64,000 nt of DNA. Origin: CAVTOA01 sp963736285 (GTDB taxonomy: Bacteria > Actinomycetota > Actinomycetes > Mycobacteriales > QHCE01). Position numbers and translations under genes: made by a program. The stretch covers positions 620,001-684,000 of the forward strand of contig CAVTOA010000003.1 in assembly GCA_963736285.1 (NCBI GenBank). The letters run 5' to 3'. Shown one piece after another: positions 1 through 8,395 of the stretch. Numbering within the stretch: the stretch's first letter is position 1; each line of letters opens with the position of its first letter. The notes beneath the pieces were generated by a model that saw only the letters and a program-made list of their open reading frames with translations, made no database searches and was not told the DNA's origin.

Positions 1-34
1 CAAACTCATCTTTGCCCTTGCGTAAGGAACGCGT
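1..34. repeat. 34-bp direct repeat shared with 8756-8789
   Basis: Positions 1-34 (CAAACTCATCTTTGCCCTTG followed by CGTAAGGAACGCGT) recur exactly at 8756-8789. At the right end the two copies diverge exactly where homology to the toxin family starts. At the left the repeat runs off the window, so its full length is unknown. It is a piece of duplicated toxin coding sequence rather than a terminal repeat. Confidence 0.8.
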
Positions 35-73
35 CCTAATGTATCGGCCACGGTGCCTCCCAATCGATGTCAT
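1..73 (-). CDS. Toxin-like protein, N-terminal fragment at window edge
   Basis: A minus-strand reading frame opens with ATG at 73 and runs off the left edge; 24 codons are visible. The last part (IRTRSLRKGKDEF) is identical at DNA level, for 34 bp, to the toxin remnant near 8756-8789 and resembles residues EHIQSRSQRYPGAFNIEPAW of the toxin at 10720. I infer that the window begins inside another copy of the same toxin-antitoxin toxin family. There is no strong ribosome binding site, so the start is a guess, and nothing can be said about whether the rest is intact. Confidence 0.4.
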   Translation of the reverse strand, partial: MTSIGRHRGRYIRTRSLRKGKDEF

Positions 74-561
74 CAACGGGCAGTAATGCCACTGGAATAC
101 GGTCATATTCCTCAACCACTCTACCTCCTACGTAATACAAAATAATACGCTATTGGTTTCATGTGGGTGACTGAAATAGGCAGGCCCATCCATAGGTATT
201 AGCCCTGTAGTTCAGCAAGCAATTCCGTCTCAATGTTGGTCTCATTTAGGTTGGTTCAGCGGCGTTCTCCGACGACCGTCAAAAACTTGGGTCAGTCGAT
301 TGCAGACTGACCCAACGTTTTTGCTCGTGGTCTCAGTTTTAGTCTCAGTTATGGATTCAATTACTTAGCGTCAGCAGCAATGCAGAGAATTCCCATAAAC
401 ACATGCACAAGAAGAAGCTTCCCTTTCTCATGCGGCGTATGCATGGAGGTATTGGGTGACGACGTCGCGCACCAGATCTGTCCTACCCTCCCGATGAGCA
501 CGAGCATCGGCGCCGAAATCCTCACCCGTGGGATATTTCGCTTTCGCCATGATCTCCCGCG
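74..561. other. Gene-poor left flank
   Basis: About 490 bases with no reading frame I can support on either strand. It holds one clear hairpin (281-322, listed separately). Composition is less GC-rich than the neighbours, and there is no tRNA, repeat array or transposase motif. Confidence 0.5.
281..322. terminator. Bidirectional hairpin terminator
   Basis: Inverted repeat TTGGGTCAGTC (287-297) and GACTGACCCAA (305-315) with a 7-nt loop, flanked by AAAAAC on the left and CGTTTTT on the right. An 11-bp stem with an A-run on one side and a T-run on the other is the classic form of a factor-independent terminator usable in both directions. It lies between the leftmost fragment and the 709-aa gene. 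Confidence 0.75.
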
Positions 562-2691
562 TTACAAGCGCGCACCTGGAGCGCTGGCAGTGCTGCCCGG
601 AGTGTCAACCCCACCGGGAGCAGACCCGACGCGTGTTCCAGGTTGGTAGATCCGACGACCATTTTGCGATAGGGCTGGAGAAGTTGGCGCACGCCCGGGA
701 GCGATGCGCTCCCTTACCCGTCTCGCCCAATCCCGCAGCCTTTCGCCCTCGCGGCGTCCTAGCTCAACGGGGTTTCCCAAAATGAGCTCTACCACGGCTC
801 GGCGCGCTTGGGGGGACAGACCAAGTGTGATGATGCGGTTTTCCGTGAGGCCTCGTGGATAAGGTTCAAAATAGGGGTCGGGTGTATTTGTGGACCGCCA
901 ATGTGCATATTCTTTGGCCCTAATCCGAAGCGACTCGCTGACTTCGTCGGGGTTGAGCATACCGGCTTTCGCCGCAGCCACCAGTACTTCGTGCCCAAAA
1001 TCGTCTGCATCACCCTCCAGCATTTCAGGCAGCTTAGAACAGGCATATTTGACATTGCCGTAGTTACCGGATTCTCCTAACGCAATGCAAAACTGAACTG
1101 CGTGCCGCCACTCATGAAATAAGGACTGCGCAAGATCAGCGTCAGTAGGCGGAAGATTTGGATCCTTTTGACCAGCACGAGATTCGACGTTGAAGCGCAT
1201 CGATGATGCTGTTGGTCCTTTTGCGGTGTGGAACGCTGCATTGGGCTTTAACACATAGGACGCTTTCGCCAAGTACTCTCCCCTAAGAGCGGTAGCAAGG
1301 TGAGTAACCTCATCTGGCCCCAGTTGGACGTTCTGGTGTGCATGTTGCTGATCGACGGATTCAAATACGCCCGGAAGGAGCACATGTCTCGGGCAAAATT
1401 CGAGGGCGATACCTGAAAGGTCGAAGGGTCGCCCTGCGATTTCTGCTGCGATGGGACCCATGTTTTTAGATATCCGATGTAGACGTTCTCGGTAATTGTT
1501 AACGAGATTTGGACCAACCTGCCCGCACAGTTTTTCCATCCAGTATTCGGTATAGGCGAGCGCATGTGGTCGAATCTCGGTCCATGTTCCGGTCTCCGGA
1601 ATGACTGGTTCATTACGCCAACGGGCGAAGGAAAGCCTCGGCATACGCGGAGACTGCATATTCGACTCTCGAGGGATAAACGGCGGGGTGTCTTCGAGGG
1701 CCACGGCAGCCGCTCCGAGGTTGAGACTCGAGGCATAGCGTCGAAGAAAATCGCTGCTAAGCTGTCTTTCAGCTTGATCAGAGCCCTCCTCCAAAAGCTG
1801 ATTTCGGAACGTGGCGATGGAACTGGGAAGATGAGCAATCTCATTTGGCAGTCCCGGGGCTACCGCTACCAGCCGTTGCACTATCCCCTCTGTCTTCGCT
1901 AACGCTAGATCCAGCTGGCTTCGACTGCCTGAGTTGCCTGGACTCGTAGGACTGGCCAGCTCCTGCTGTAGAACCGTCAGTTGCTCAGCTAATAATTGCC
2001 GGCCGCGCTCGACTTCGGCTGCGAGGGCATCTGAGTTTCCCGTTTGCTCGAGCGCTAACAGCCGCTCTTGCCAGTACAACAGTGCGCAATCGCGCACCAC
2101 CGGAAGTTGATTGGCAGATCCAAAGTGGCTATCCGCATCAGTCAACCCCGCAACATGGTCTCTAAGTTCCTGTGAGAGTGCGGGGTCTGAATCCGACACA
2201 TAAGCGGCGATATCCTCTCGCCTCTGCGATACACGGTCTAACACTTCGTCTCGACAAAGCGTTTTCCAAGGATCCCCATCAGATTCGATTGGCAGAGCAC
2301 TAACTGCGCCAGCTGCACGTGCCAGCTGTTCTGTCACCGCATTTACGTAGATCGGCGCCATTGAGGTCCCGGCCGGCAGTAAAGCAACGAGCCGACCAAG
2401 AGTCTGCATAGCGTCCGATAGCTTCATGCCGGAGTCTGCCTGCTGTACTCCTGGGTATTTCACTGCTTCGAGCCACTGCGGAACTAACGACTGTTCGCCG
2501 AGCAGAAGTTCCACCCCACGAAGCACACCGTTCCGCACTTCGCGGCCTGTGAGATTTCGTATCTCCGAATCGGGCTGGCGGAGCATTGGCGACCAGTGCT
2601 GCTGCCACGCATCAAGCTCAGCGGCTCGCACGGTAAGTCGCTCGCCTTCTAGGGGATCATCCACACCGTTCATAGTACGAACAACATCCAA
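562..2691 (-). CDS. Large protein with HExxH motif, metalloprotease-like, function unknown
   Basis: 709 codons counted from the TTG at 2691 (first ATG at 2673). I recognise no family over the whole length. The one diagnostic element is FHEWRHAVQFC around residue 545, a match to the zincin HExxH motif, followed about 30 residues later by the acidic stretch PEMLEGDADDF, which could supply a third ligand. The N-terminal half is rich in long predicted helices; the tail (RAPTSPALSQNG onward) is low-complexity Pro/Ser/Gly. There is no signal peptide or membrane segment. The frame stays open upstream to 2818 without a standard start. An ATG at 2821 with AGGGGA in front lies one base out of frame, so the true start may have been lost by a small indel. 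No partner gene is adjacent. A polymorphic-toxin or phage-like peptidase is possible but unproven. Confidence 0.6.
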   Translation of the reverse strand: MDVVRTMNGVDDPLEGERLTVRAAELDAWQQHWSPMLRQPDSEIRNLTGREVRNGVLRGVELLLGEQSLVPQWLEAVKYPGVQQADSGMKLSDAMQTLGRLVALLPAGTSMAPIYVNAVTEQLARAAGAVSALPIESDGDPWKTLCRDEVLDRVSQRREDIAAYVSDSDPALSQELRDHVAGLTDADSHFGSANQLPVVRDCALLYWQERLLALEQTGNSDALAAEVERGRQLLAEQLTVLQQELASPTSPGNSGSRSQLDLALAKTEGIVQRLVAVAPGLPNEIAHLPSSIATFRNQLLEEGSDQAERQLSSDFLRRYASSLNLGAAAVALEDTPPFIPRESNMQSPRMPRLSFARWRNEPVIPETGTWTEIRPHALAYTEYWMEKLCGQVGPNLVNNYRERLHRISKNMGPIAAEIAGRPFDLSGIALEFCPRHVLLPGVFESVDQQHAHQNVQLGPDEVTHLATALRGEYLAKASYVLKPNAAFHTAKGPTASSMRFNVESRAGQKDPNLPPTDADLAQSLFHEWRHAVQFCIALGESGNYGNVKYACSKLPEMLEGDADDFGHEVLVAAAKAGMLNPDEVSESLRIRAKEYAHWRSTNTPDPYFEPYPRGLTENRIITLGLSPQARRAVVELILGNPVELGRREGERLRDWARRVRERIAPGRAPTSPALSQNGRRIYQPGTRVGSAPGGVDTPGSTASAPGARL

Positions 2692-2923
2692 CGCTTCTCG
2701 GTGTCGCTCACGCGAAAATTGTGACGCTGAATTTGAAGGCTCGGCCTTTGCTATGAATGACTGGCCCGACTTTGCTTGTGAGGTCTCAATTGACTTTTCG
2801 CGGCTACTCAGAGCGAGTCATCGGTTCCCCTCTCCCAGATAAGTCCGCCTACTCGTTTAGCAATATCCAGGCGGCAGCCCCATAACTGCCCGCTCAGCAA
2901 CACCGCCGTTCAGGCGCAGCACA

Positions 2924-3184
2924 TTAGGCCAGGGAGAGGAACAGCTTCTCCAATTTCTGGGCGTCAATGCTGTCGGGCCCTTCATTGACTAGACAGTGCT
3001 GCAGGCCGGTGGCGACGAGCGCATAGCCGCTGCGGCTGAGTGCCTTGTTTACGGCAGCGAGTTGGGTAAGGACATCTTCGCACTCGCCCCCCTCCTCCAT
3101 CATGTGAACGACGCTGGCGAGGTGTCCATGCGCTCGTTTCATCCGAGCGATGATGGCCTTCGTCTCCTTGGGTTCCAGTCGCAC
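2924..3184 (-). CDS. CsoR/RcnR-family (DUF156) repressor, CstR-like
   Basis: 86-aa all-helical repressor of the CsoR/RcnR/FrmR/CstR family (LTQLAAVNKALSRSGYALVATGLQHC is split here only for reference; it spans residues 39-64). GTG start at 3184 is preceded by GGAGGA. The two family cysteines are present (ECED and QHC), but the histidine four residues before the second Cys, a copper ligand in CsoR, is Gly. By analogy with CstR this pattern suggests sensing of persulfide or another electrophile rather than Cu(I); this is inference. It is divergent from the MMPL gene, with two perfect 20-bp G/C-tract palindromes between them, so it most likely represses that operon and itself. Confidence 0.88.
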   Translation of the reverse strand: MRLEPKETKAIIARMKRAHGHLASVVHMMEEGGECEDVLTQLAAVNKALSRSGYALVATGLQHCLVNEGPDSIDAQKLEKLFLSLA

Positions 3185-3247
3185 AGTGTCCTCCGCCCCC
3201 GGCCAAGCCCGCGGTGGGTCGACCCAATCTTAGTTACGTGCAAGGGT

Positions 3248-3298
3248 ACATCCCCCATAGGGGATGTTAGGGTCAGCCGTATCCCCTATGGGGGATAC
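3248..3298. promoter_or_regulatory. Twin operators for the CsoR-like repressor
   Basis: Two perfect inverted repeats lie in the divergent promoter: ACATCCCC-CATA-GGGGATGT (3248-3267) and GTATCCCC-TATG-GGGGATAC (3279-3298), 31 bp apart centre to centre. CsoR-family proteins bind short palindromes with internal G/C tracts and outer A/T bases, so these fit the product of 2924-3184. The second copy ends just before the ribosome binding site of the MMPL gene. Confidence 0.85.
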
Positions 3299-3314
3299 GA
3301 GAGGGGAGCGTCGC

Positions 3315-5480
3315 GTGACGCAAAAGGCATCCAACGTCACTGACACAACGTTGGCGACCGGCTTTACACCCCGGCCACTAGGCCGGCTCGGCATGTGGGT
3401 GATCGACCATCGGCGGACCGTCGTAGCGGCCTGGGTATTACTGGTGGTGGTCCTCGGCGCGTTCGCCCCGTTCGTGGAGAAGAACCTGTCCGGCGCGGGT
3501 TGGCAGGCCGACGGGTCACAATCCGTAGAGGTGCGCAAACTCGCGCAGGAGCACTTCGGCAGCAATGCGAGTCACGCCATCCAAGTGGTCGTGCACAGCA
3601 CCGAGGGCACCCTCGATAGCGGCGACGGACCCACCGTGATCGCGGAAGTGACTAAGACGATGGAGGCCGAGCCCCGCCTAGCCGAGGTGATCCCCCCGAC
3701 ACCCGGGGTAAGCCTGTCCCAGGACCACAAGACCGCGATCATACTCGCCAGTGCCAGTGCCGGTGTCGACACCAACGACATGGTGCGGGTGGCGACCGAT
3801 CTCAAAGACGAGCTACAAACGCTGTCGGCACCAACAGTGCAAGTGAATCCGACGGGATCATCGCTGCTGTGGTCGGACTTCAATGAGGCCAATCTGCAAG
3901 CGATGCTGAAATCGGAGATGCTCTCCTGGCCAGTCACCATGGCAATCCTCGTGCTCGCCTTCGGAGCGCTGGTCGCTGCCGGATTGCCCCTATTGTTGAC
4001 GCTCGCCGGGCTGGTGGCATCGGCCGGATCACTCGTGCTAATCAACTCGATTGTGCCGGTGTCGATCTGGGCGATGAACTTCGCGATGATGTTCTCACTC
4101 GCCTTGGGCATCGATTATGCACTGTTCCTCGTGGTCCGATTTCGCGCCGCGCGAAAAGGACAGCACGAATCCGCCCGCGAAGCGGTCGCTGAGACCCTAG
4201 ACACCGCGGGCAAAGCGGTTCTACTCTCCGGCGCGACCGTGCTGGTGTCCCTGTCGGCGGTCATGCTTGTGCCATCGCCGTCATTTCGGTCAATGGCCGG
4301 TGGCATCATGCTTTCGGTCATATTCGTGCTTGCCGCCACCCTGACTTTGCTGCCGGTGGTGCTGTTCACACTCGACGACAAGATCGATCGGCTGTCCCTC
4401 CCGTGGGTACGCGCTGGGGAACATCGGTCTCCAACCTTCGCCAAATGGGGCGAACTCCTGTGGCGCTGGCCGCTGATCTGGGGCGTTGGCTCTCTGATCG
4501 TGCTGATCGCCTTGGCGGTGCCCATCATTGGGTTGAAGACAGCCATGCCCTCGATCAAGGTGCTGCCCAAAAACGCGAGCGCCCGCATTGGATACAGCCA
4601 GGTGCAAACCGCTTTCGGTGAAGGCGCACCCGGCATGCTGCAGACCATCACCAACTCTCAGGATGCCGTCGCCGCTGAGCGGGTACTGTCCGCCGATCCC
4701 GGCATTAGTGTCGCGATGCCAGCGATGCTCGCTTCCGACGGAAGCAACTACCAGCTCATCCAGGCGGTCCCGAAAGTCGACCCGTCCGATACTAGGCTCG
4801 CAACAACGGTGGGTAGGTTTCGCGAGGATTTGCCGTCGTCCGCGCGCATCGGCGGGGCCGCGGTTGAAGAAATTGACCTTGCCGATCAACTGCGCCGCTC
4901 CACCCCGCTGGTGATCGGCGTAGTCATGGCACTGGGGTTCGCGCTGCTGCTGTTCGCACTGCAAGCACCGCTGATCTCACTGCTGGGGACTCTCGCCAGT
5001 CTGCTGTCGACCGCAGCCGCATTCGGTGTGGCCCGGTTGGTGTTTCAAGACGGTATCGTCTCAAGCCTGCTGGGCTTTGAACCCCAGGGTTTTCTCGACG
5101 CGTGGGCGCCGGTGTTCTTCTTTGCCATGATCTTCGCAATCGCTATGGACTACACCGTGTTCCTACTGGCCTCGGCCAAGGAACACTGGGAAAAATCCGG
5201 CGACCCTCGCGAAGCCATGGTCGGCGCGGTCGCACACTCCGGGCGGGTTATCTTCGCCGCGGGCGGGGTCATGGTCGCGGTGTTCTTTACTTTCGCACTA
5301 TCAGGGCCGCTACCGCCCAAGGAGATGGGCGTCATCCTCGGCATCGCAGTCCTACTCGACGCTTTCCTGGTCAGATTGATCCTGTTGCCGGTCATGCTCC
5401 GCCTTGCCGGGCGTGCTGCCTGGGCTACCCCAGCCTGGCTGCGGCGCGTCTTACCGAACGTCACCTTTTCCCACGACTGA
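3315..5480 (+). CDS. MMPL-family RND transporter
   Basis: 721-aa integral membrane protein of the MMPL/RND superfamily. Start chosen as GTG 3315 (VTQKASNV), 5-10 nt after GAGGGGAG; an upstream in-frame start would run through the operators. It shows one TM near the N-terminus (VVAAWVLLVVVLGAFAPF), an external domain, a five-to-six TM block with the MMPL signature ALGIDYALFLVVRFR, a second external loop, and a second TM block with FAIAMDYTVFLLASAKEHW. Such pumps export lipids or hydrophobic compounds using the proton gradient. The gene heads a tight operon with an AhpD-like protein and a Cys-rich mini-protein, under the CsoR-like repressor, suggesting stress-inducible export. The substrate cannot be read from the sequence. 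Confidence 0.9.
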   Translation: MTQKASNVTDTTLATGFTPRPLGRLGMWVIDHRRTVVAAWVLLVVVLGAFAPFVEKNLSGAGWQADGSQSVEVRKLAQEHFGSNASHAIQVVVHSTEGTLDSGDGPTVIAEVTKTMEAEPRLAEVIPPTPGVSLSQDHKTAIILASASAGVDTNDMVRVATDLKDELQTLSAPTVQVNPTGSSLLWSDFNEANLQAMLKSEMLSWPVTMAILVLAFGALVAAGLPLLLTLAGLVASAGSLVLINSIVPVSIWAMNFAMMFSLALGIDYALFLVVRFRAARKGQHESAREAVAETLDTAGKAVLLSGATVLVSLSAVMLVPSPSFRSMAGGIMLSVIFVLAATLTLLPVVLFTLDDKIDRLSLPWVRAGEHRSPTFAKWGELLWRWPLIWGVGSLIVLIALAVPIIGLKTAMPSIKVLPKNASARIGYSQVQTAFGEGAPGMLQTITNSQDAVAAERVLSADPGISVAMPAMLASDGSNYQLIQAVPKVDPSDTRLATTVGRFREDLPSSARIGGAAVEEIDLADQLRRSTPLVIGVVMALGFALLLFALQAPLISLLGTLASLLSTAAAFGVARLVFQDGIVSSLLGFEPQGFLDAWAPVFFFAMIFAIAMDYTVFLLASAKEHWEKSGDPREAMVGAVAHSGRVIFAAGGVMVAVFFTFALSGPLPPKEMGVILGIAVLLDAFLVRLILLPVMLRLAGRAAWATPAWLRRVLPNVTFSHD

Positions 5481-5516
5481 ACGGCTCCACACGAACAAAC
5501 TCGAAAGGAAAATCCA

Positions 5517-5912
5517 ATGTCCGTCACCAAAGAACCGACGCACTCCTCCAGCCACGGTAAAAAAGTTCTGCGCGAACTGGCCCCGCTACATCGCGAATTG
5601 CGCCACGCGATTCCCGACGTATACAAGGGATTCGGCGAGTTGAGCAAGGCCGCGTTTGCCCCTGGAGTTCTGGACCGCAAAACCAAGGAACTCATCGCTC
5701 TAGCGATCGGCGTCGTCGAAGGCTGCGACGGTTGTGTCGCCTCCCACGGGCAAGCCGCCGCTCGTGCCGGTGCCACTCGGCAAGAAGCTGCCGAAGCCCT
5801 CGGCGTTACTTTCCTCATGCACGGGGGTCCCGCGACTATCTATGCCGCGCGCGCCTATGACGCCTTCTGTGAATTCGCCGACGCACTCGAAACTTGCGAA
5901 GCCCCCGCCTAA
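5517..5912 (+). CDS. Carboxymuconolactone decarboxylase / AhpD-like protein
   Basis: 131-aa member of the CMD/AhpD fold. Residues 55-90 carry the family motif EGCDGCVASHGQAA, i.e. E..CxxC...H, the thiol-relay active site of AhpD-type peroxidase adaptors; KTKELIALAIGVV precedes it as usual. A good ribosome binding site (GAAAGGAAA) lies before the ATG, 36 bp after the MMPL stop, so it is the second gene of the operon. The combination with a thiol-sensing-type repressor suggests a role in redox or reactive-sulfur stress; this is inference. Length is normal for the family. Confidence 0.88.
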   Translation: MSVTKEPTHSSSHGKKVLRELAPLHRELRHAIPDVYKGFGELSKAAFAPGVLDRKTKELIALAIGVVEGCDGCVASHGQAAARAGATRQEAAEALGVTFLMHGGPATIYAARAYDAFCEFADALETCEAPA

Positions 5913-5934
5913 GCGCACCAAAAGGAGCCCATCC

Positions 5935-6120
5935 ATGTGCCGACCCGTTCGCTGCAAAATCTGTTCCAAGACCACCTGGTCCGGTTGTGGCCAACATATT
6001 GACCAGGTCAAAGCCGCTGTCCCTGCCGACAAATGGTGCCCCGGCCATACCGATGCCAACACTGGCGGTTGGCTGAGCCGCCTGTTCGGTCGCAGGGAAA
6101 ACAAGGAAGGCACTCGCTGA
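5935..6120 (+). CDS. Cys-rich mini-protein, probably zinc- or thiol-binding
   Basis: 61 aa, ATG 5935 with AAAGGAG 8 nt upstream, 22 bp after the AhpD-like gene. The sequence starts MCRPVRCKICSKTTWSGCGQH and later has WCPGH, giving six Cys and two His in a spaced pattern that suits a small metal site. Similar MCRPVxCxxCxKTTWxGCGxH mini-proteins are common in actinobacteria but are, as far as I know, uncharacterised. As the last gene of the CsoR-like/MMPL/AhpD operon it is likely co-induced with them. The basic tail (RLFGRRENK) could contact nucleic acid or a membrane. Confidence 0.75.
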   Translation: MCRPVRCKICSKTTWSGCGQHIDQVKAAVPADKWCPGHTDANTGGWLSRLFGRRENKEGTR

Positions 6121-6228
6121 AAACCTTTGTGGGCGCCAGCGAGCTCCACCCCGACGGGATATACGGCTAGAGCCACAGAGGGCATCGTCGGTGGAGGACT
6201 TCTCGATGGCAGCGCAGTGGCAAACGGG

Positions 6229-6945
6229 CTAGCAACTGAGAATCTCTCGGAGCATCGACGGATGCGACACTACTTCGCTCGCACCAGCGCTTAGCAGCTC
6301 ACCGACTGACGCCGCACCCCAATCGACTCCGAGCGCAAGCGCGCCCGCAGCACACGCCATCTCCATGTCCACATTGGCATCTCCAACCAGAGCGGTGCTC
6401 TTAGGATCCACACCAAGGATGTCGCAGGCTTCGAGTAGCGGAGCGGGATCTGGCTTCAGAGCCCGCGTACGGTCAGACCCCACAACGACAGAGAAGAGAG
6501 AACCAAGACCACTGTGCTCCAACACATCCAAAGCAGTTGACGTGGCCTTGGACGTCACAATGGCAAGCGGAAAATTCTGACTCAACTCACGTAAGACAGC
6601 CTCAAATCCTTCCACCACGACCGTGTGCTCGCGCGAGACACGGGGATAACAGGCCTCATACTCTGCAACAACATCCTGCACAGCGATGCCGGACACTCCA
6701 AGGCCCGCAAAGAGGAAGGGTACGGAGGTCACAAGCGGTAGACCGACCGTGGGGCGAAGAACATCGCGCGACGGCGGGGTGACGCCCACCGTAATCAAAG
6801 CCTCTTGAAGTGCGATGAGACACGAATCGAGAGAATCTGTGACCGTGCCATCAAGATCGAACGCCACGGCTCGAACCCGCTGAGCTGTCACGACTGGGTG
6901 TCCCTGAACGGCGAAATAGTCCTGCCGCATATCAGGAGGATTCAT
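6229..6945 (-). CDS. HAD-superfamily phosphatase (phosphoglycolate phosphatase-like)
   Basis: 238-aa haloacid-dehalogenase hydrolase. Motif I is AVAFDLDGTVTDSL near residue 25 (nucleophile Asp and acid/base Asp), motif II is VTSKAT, motif III is the Lys in ALKPDPAPLLEA, and motif IV is ALVGDANVDME. A small helical cap lies between motifs I and II as in the Gph/PGP subgroup. Start chosen as ATG 6945, preceded by AAGGACGGAG. The upstream region is cut off by the insertion sequence at 6989, so its native promoter may have been displaced. The physiological substrate cannot be deduced. Confidence 0.85.
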   Translation of the reverse strand: MNPPDMRQDYFAVQGHPVVTAQRVRAVAFDLDGTVTDSLDSCLIALQEALITVGVTPPSRDVLRPTVGLPLVTSVPFLFAGLGVSGIAVQDVVAEYEACYPRVSREHTVVVEGFEAVLRELSQNFPLAIVTSKATSTALDVLEHSGLGSLFSVVVGSDRTRALKPDPAPLLEACDILGVDPKSTALVGDANVDMEMACAAGALALGVDWGAASVGELLSAGASEVVSHPSMLREILSC

Positions 6946-6988
6946 CTCCGTCCTTTCAGGATGGAAGAGCTCAGCAAGTGCCACCCCT

Positions 6989-8389
6989 GAACATATGCGG
7001 GCTCAGCGAAGTTAGCGGGGGTTGAGGTGTCCTCGGGTGCGTCGGGTGGTGGCGCAGCGGGTGCGTAGTCGTTGGTTGACGGGGTTGCGGAAACCGTAGG
7101 CGTCGCGGGCGACGGTCTTGATCACTCGGTTGGTGCCCTCGGAGCCGGCGTTGGTGATTCCGGTGCGGATGAATGCGAGGATCTGGGGCCACCAGGTCTG
7201 CACGGTGGTGGCCAGACGCTCGAGTTCGGGCAGGTCAGCGTTCGCGCAGCGGCGGTAGAAACGGTCAAGCAGTGCGGCGAGGCGTTCACGGTCCGGCTCG
7301 GTGCGGGCCAGCGCGAGTAGGTCGAGCAGGTCCTCCTTGGCGTTCCACGCGGCCAGGATCGGCAGGCCGATGCGTGCGGGTAGCGCGGACAGTTCGGCTT
7401 CGAGGTCGTCGACGTGCTCGGCCCGCATTCGGGCGGCGTTGCGGGTCAGCCGGTTGCGTAGTTCCCACTCGCGGTTGCCTTTGCGTCCGCGCCGGCCGCG
7501 GGCCTGCACGGTGACCCGGCGGCGGACCTCGGTGACGGTGGCGTTGGCCAGTTGGACGAGGTGGAAGTGGTCGACGACGAGTTGGGCGTGAGGCAGTACT
7601 CGCCCGACGGCGGACTTGAAGATCGTGCACATGTCGATCGCGACGTAGCGCACCTGCTCACGCCACTGCCGTGGGCGTGCCAGGAGCCAGTCGGCCACGA
7701 CCTGGGCGGTGCGGCCCTCGACCTGACCGAGCAGCCCTTGCCCGCCCGACAGATCGCAGAATCCGACGTGCCAGCGATCGACGGTGCTCTGCCATAGGCC
7801 GGTGGCCTCATCGAGCATGAATTTCGGTCGTCCCCGGCGGATCTCATCGATGCCCAGCACCTCGACCGGTTGCGGCTGCTCAGGCAGCACCGCGGCGGCA
7901 TGCGCGGCGAACGCGGCGGCGACCACCGGCCAGGACACCTCATGATCCCGCGCCGACTGCACCACCGTGCGCCCACCGTCGGCGACCGCCGCACCGGCCG
8001 CCGCCCGCAACCGCGCGGTCATCCGCTTACGCGCCGGCACGGCAGACACCGCCTCGGTGAACGACCCTCGCCGGCAGCTGCGCTCATCACAACACCAGCG
8101 CCGCTTACACCATCGCAGGCTCGCCCGCCGCCCTCCCACGGGCAGGTCACGCGGCCGGGTCACCCGCCGGCCCTTCGACCTACGCGCCAGTGTTCCGCAC
8201 TCCGGACACCGCCGCGCCCGCTCATCCGCGGTGACCAGGTCCACCACCGGACCGTCCGACCCGTCGACAACCCCGACGACCGCCAGCCCGGCAAGACCCA
8301 ACAGCCGGGTCGTATCCTCAACCATGCCCGTGGCTCTTCTGTTGTGATCAGCTTGCCTCGACAACAAGATGATCACCAAGAGCCACGGG
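6989..8389 (-). mobile_element. ISL3-family insertion sequence
   Basis: About 1.4 kb consisting of one transposase gene with short flanks. The 7-bp sequence CACCCCT occurs immediately outside both proposed ends (6982-6988 and 8390-8396), with a mismatch at an eighth base, consistent with the target duplication of about 8 bp made by ISL3 elements. Near the right end CCCGTGGCTCTT (8326-8337) and AAGAGCCACGGG (8378-8389 region) form a perfect inverted pair overlapping the transposase start. The left end has only a weak match (GGGCTCAGCG), so ends are approximate. The element sits between a HAD gene and a truncated antitoxin. Confidence 0.75.
7012..8325 (-). CDS. ISL3-family transposase
   Basis: 437 aa from ATG 8325 (MVEDTTRLLGL). 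The N-terminal zinc ribbon is RRCPECGTLARR plus WCCDERSC; a helix-turn-helix region follows; the catalytic DDE domain shows LGIDEIRRG (first Asp), VAIDMCTIFKSAV (second Asp) and a late E in the GITNAGSEGTNR segment, all typical of DDE_Tnp_ISL3. No stop or frameshift interrupts it, so the copy may still be active. The long G+C-rich sequence and codon use match actinobacterial hosts, so transfer within the phylum is likely. Confidence 0.92.
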   Translation of the reverse strand: MVEDTTRLLGLAGLAVVGVVDGSDGPVVDLVTADERARRCPECGTLARRSKGRRVTRPRDLPVGGRRASLRWCKRRWCCDERSCRRGSFTEAVSAVPARKRMTARLRAAAGAAVADGGRTVVQSARDHEVSWPVVAAAFAAHAAAVLPEQPQPVEVLGIDEIRRGRPKFMLDEATGLWQSTVDRWHVGFCDLSGGQGLLGQVEGRTAQVVADWLLARPRQWREQVRYVAIDMCTIFKSAVGRVLPHAQLVVDHFHLVQLANATVTEVRRRVTVQARGRRGRKGNREWELRNRLTRNAARMRAEHVDDLEAELSALPARIGLPILAAWNAKEDLLDLLALARTEPDRERLAALLDRFYRRCANADLPELERLATTVQTWWPQILAFIRTGITNAGSEGTNRVIKTVARDAYGFRNPVNQRLRTRCATTRRTRGHLNPR

Positions 8390-8395
8390 CACCCC

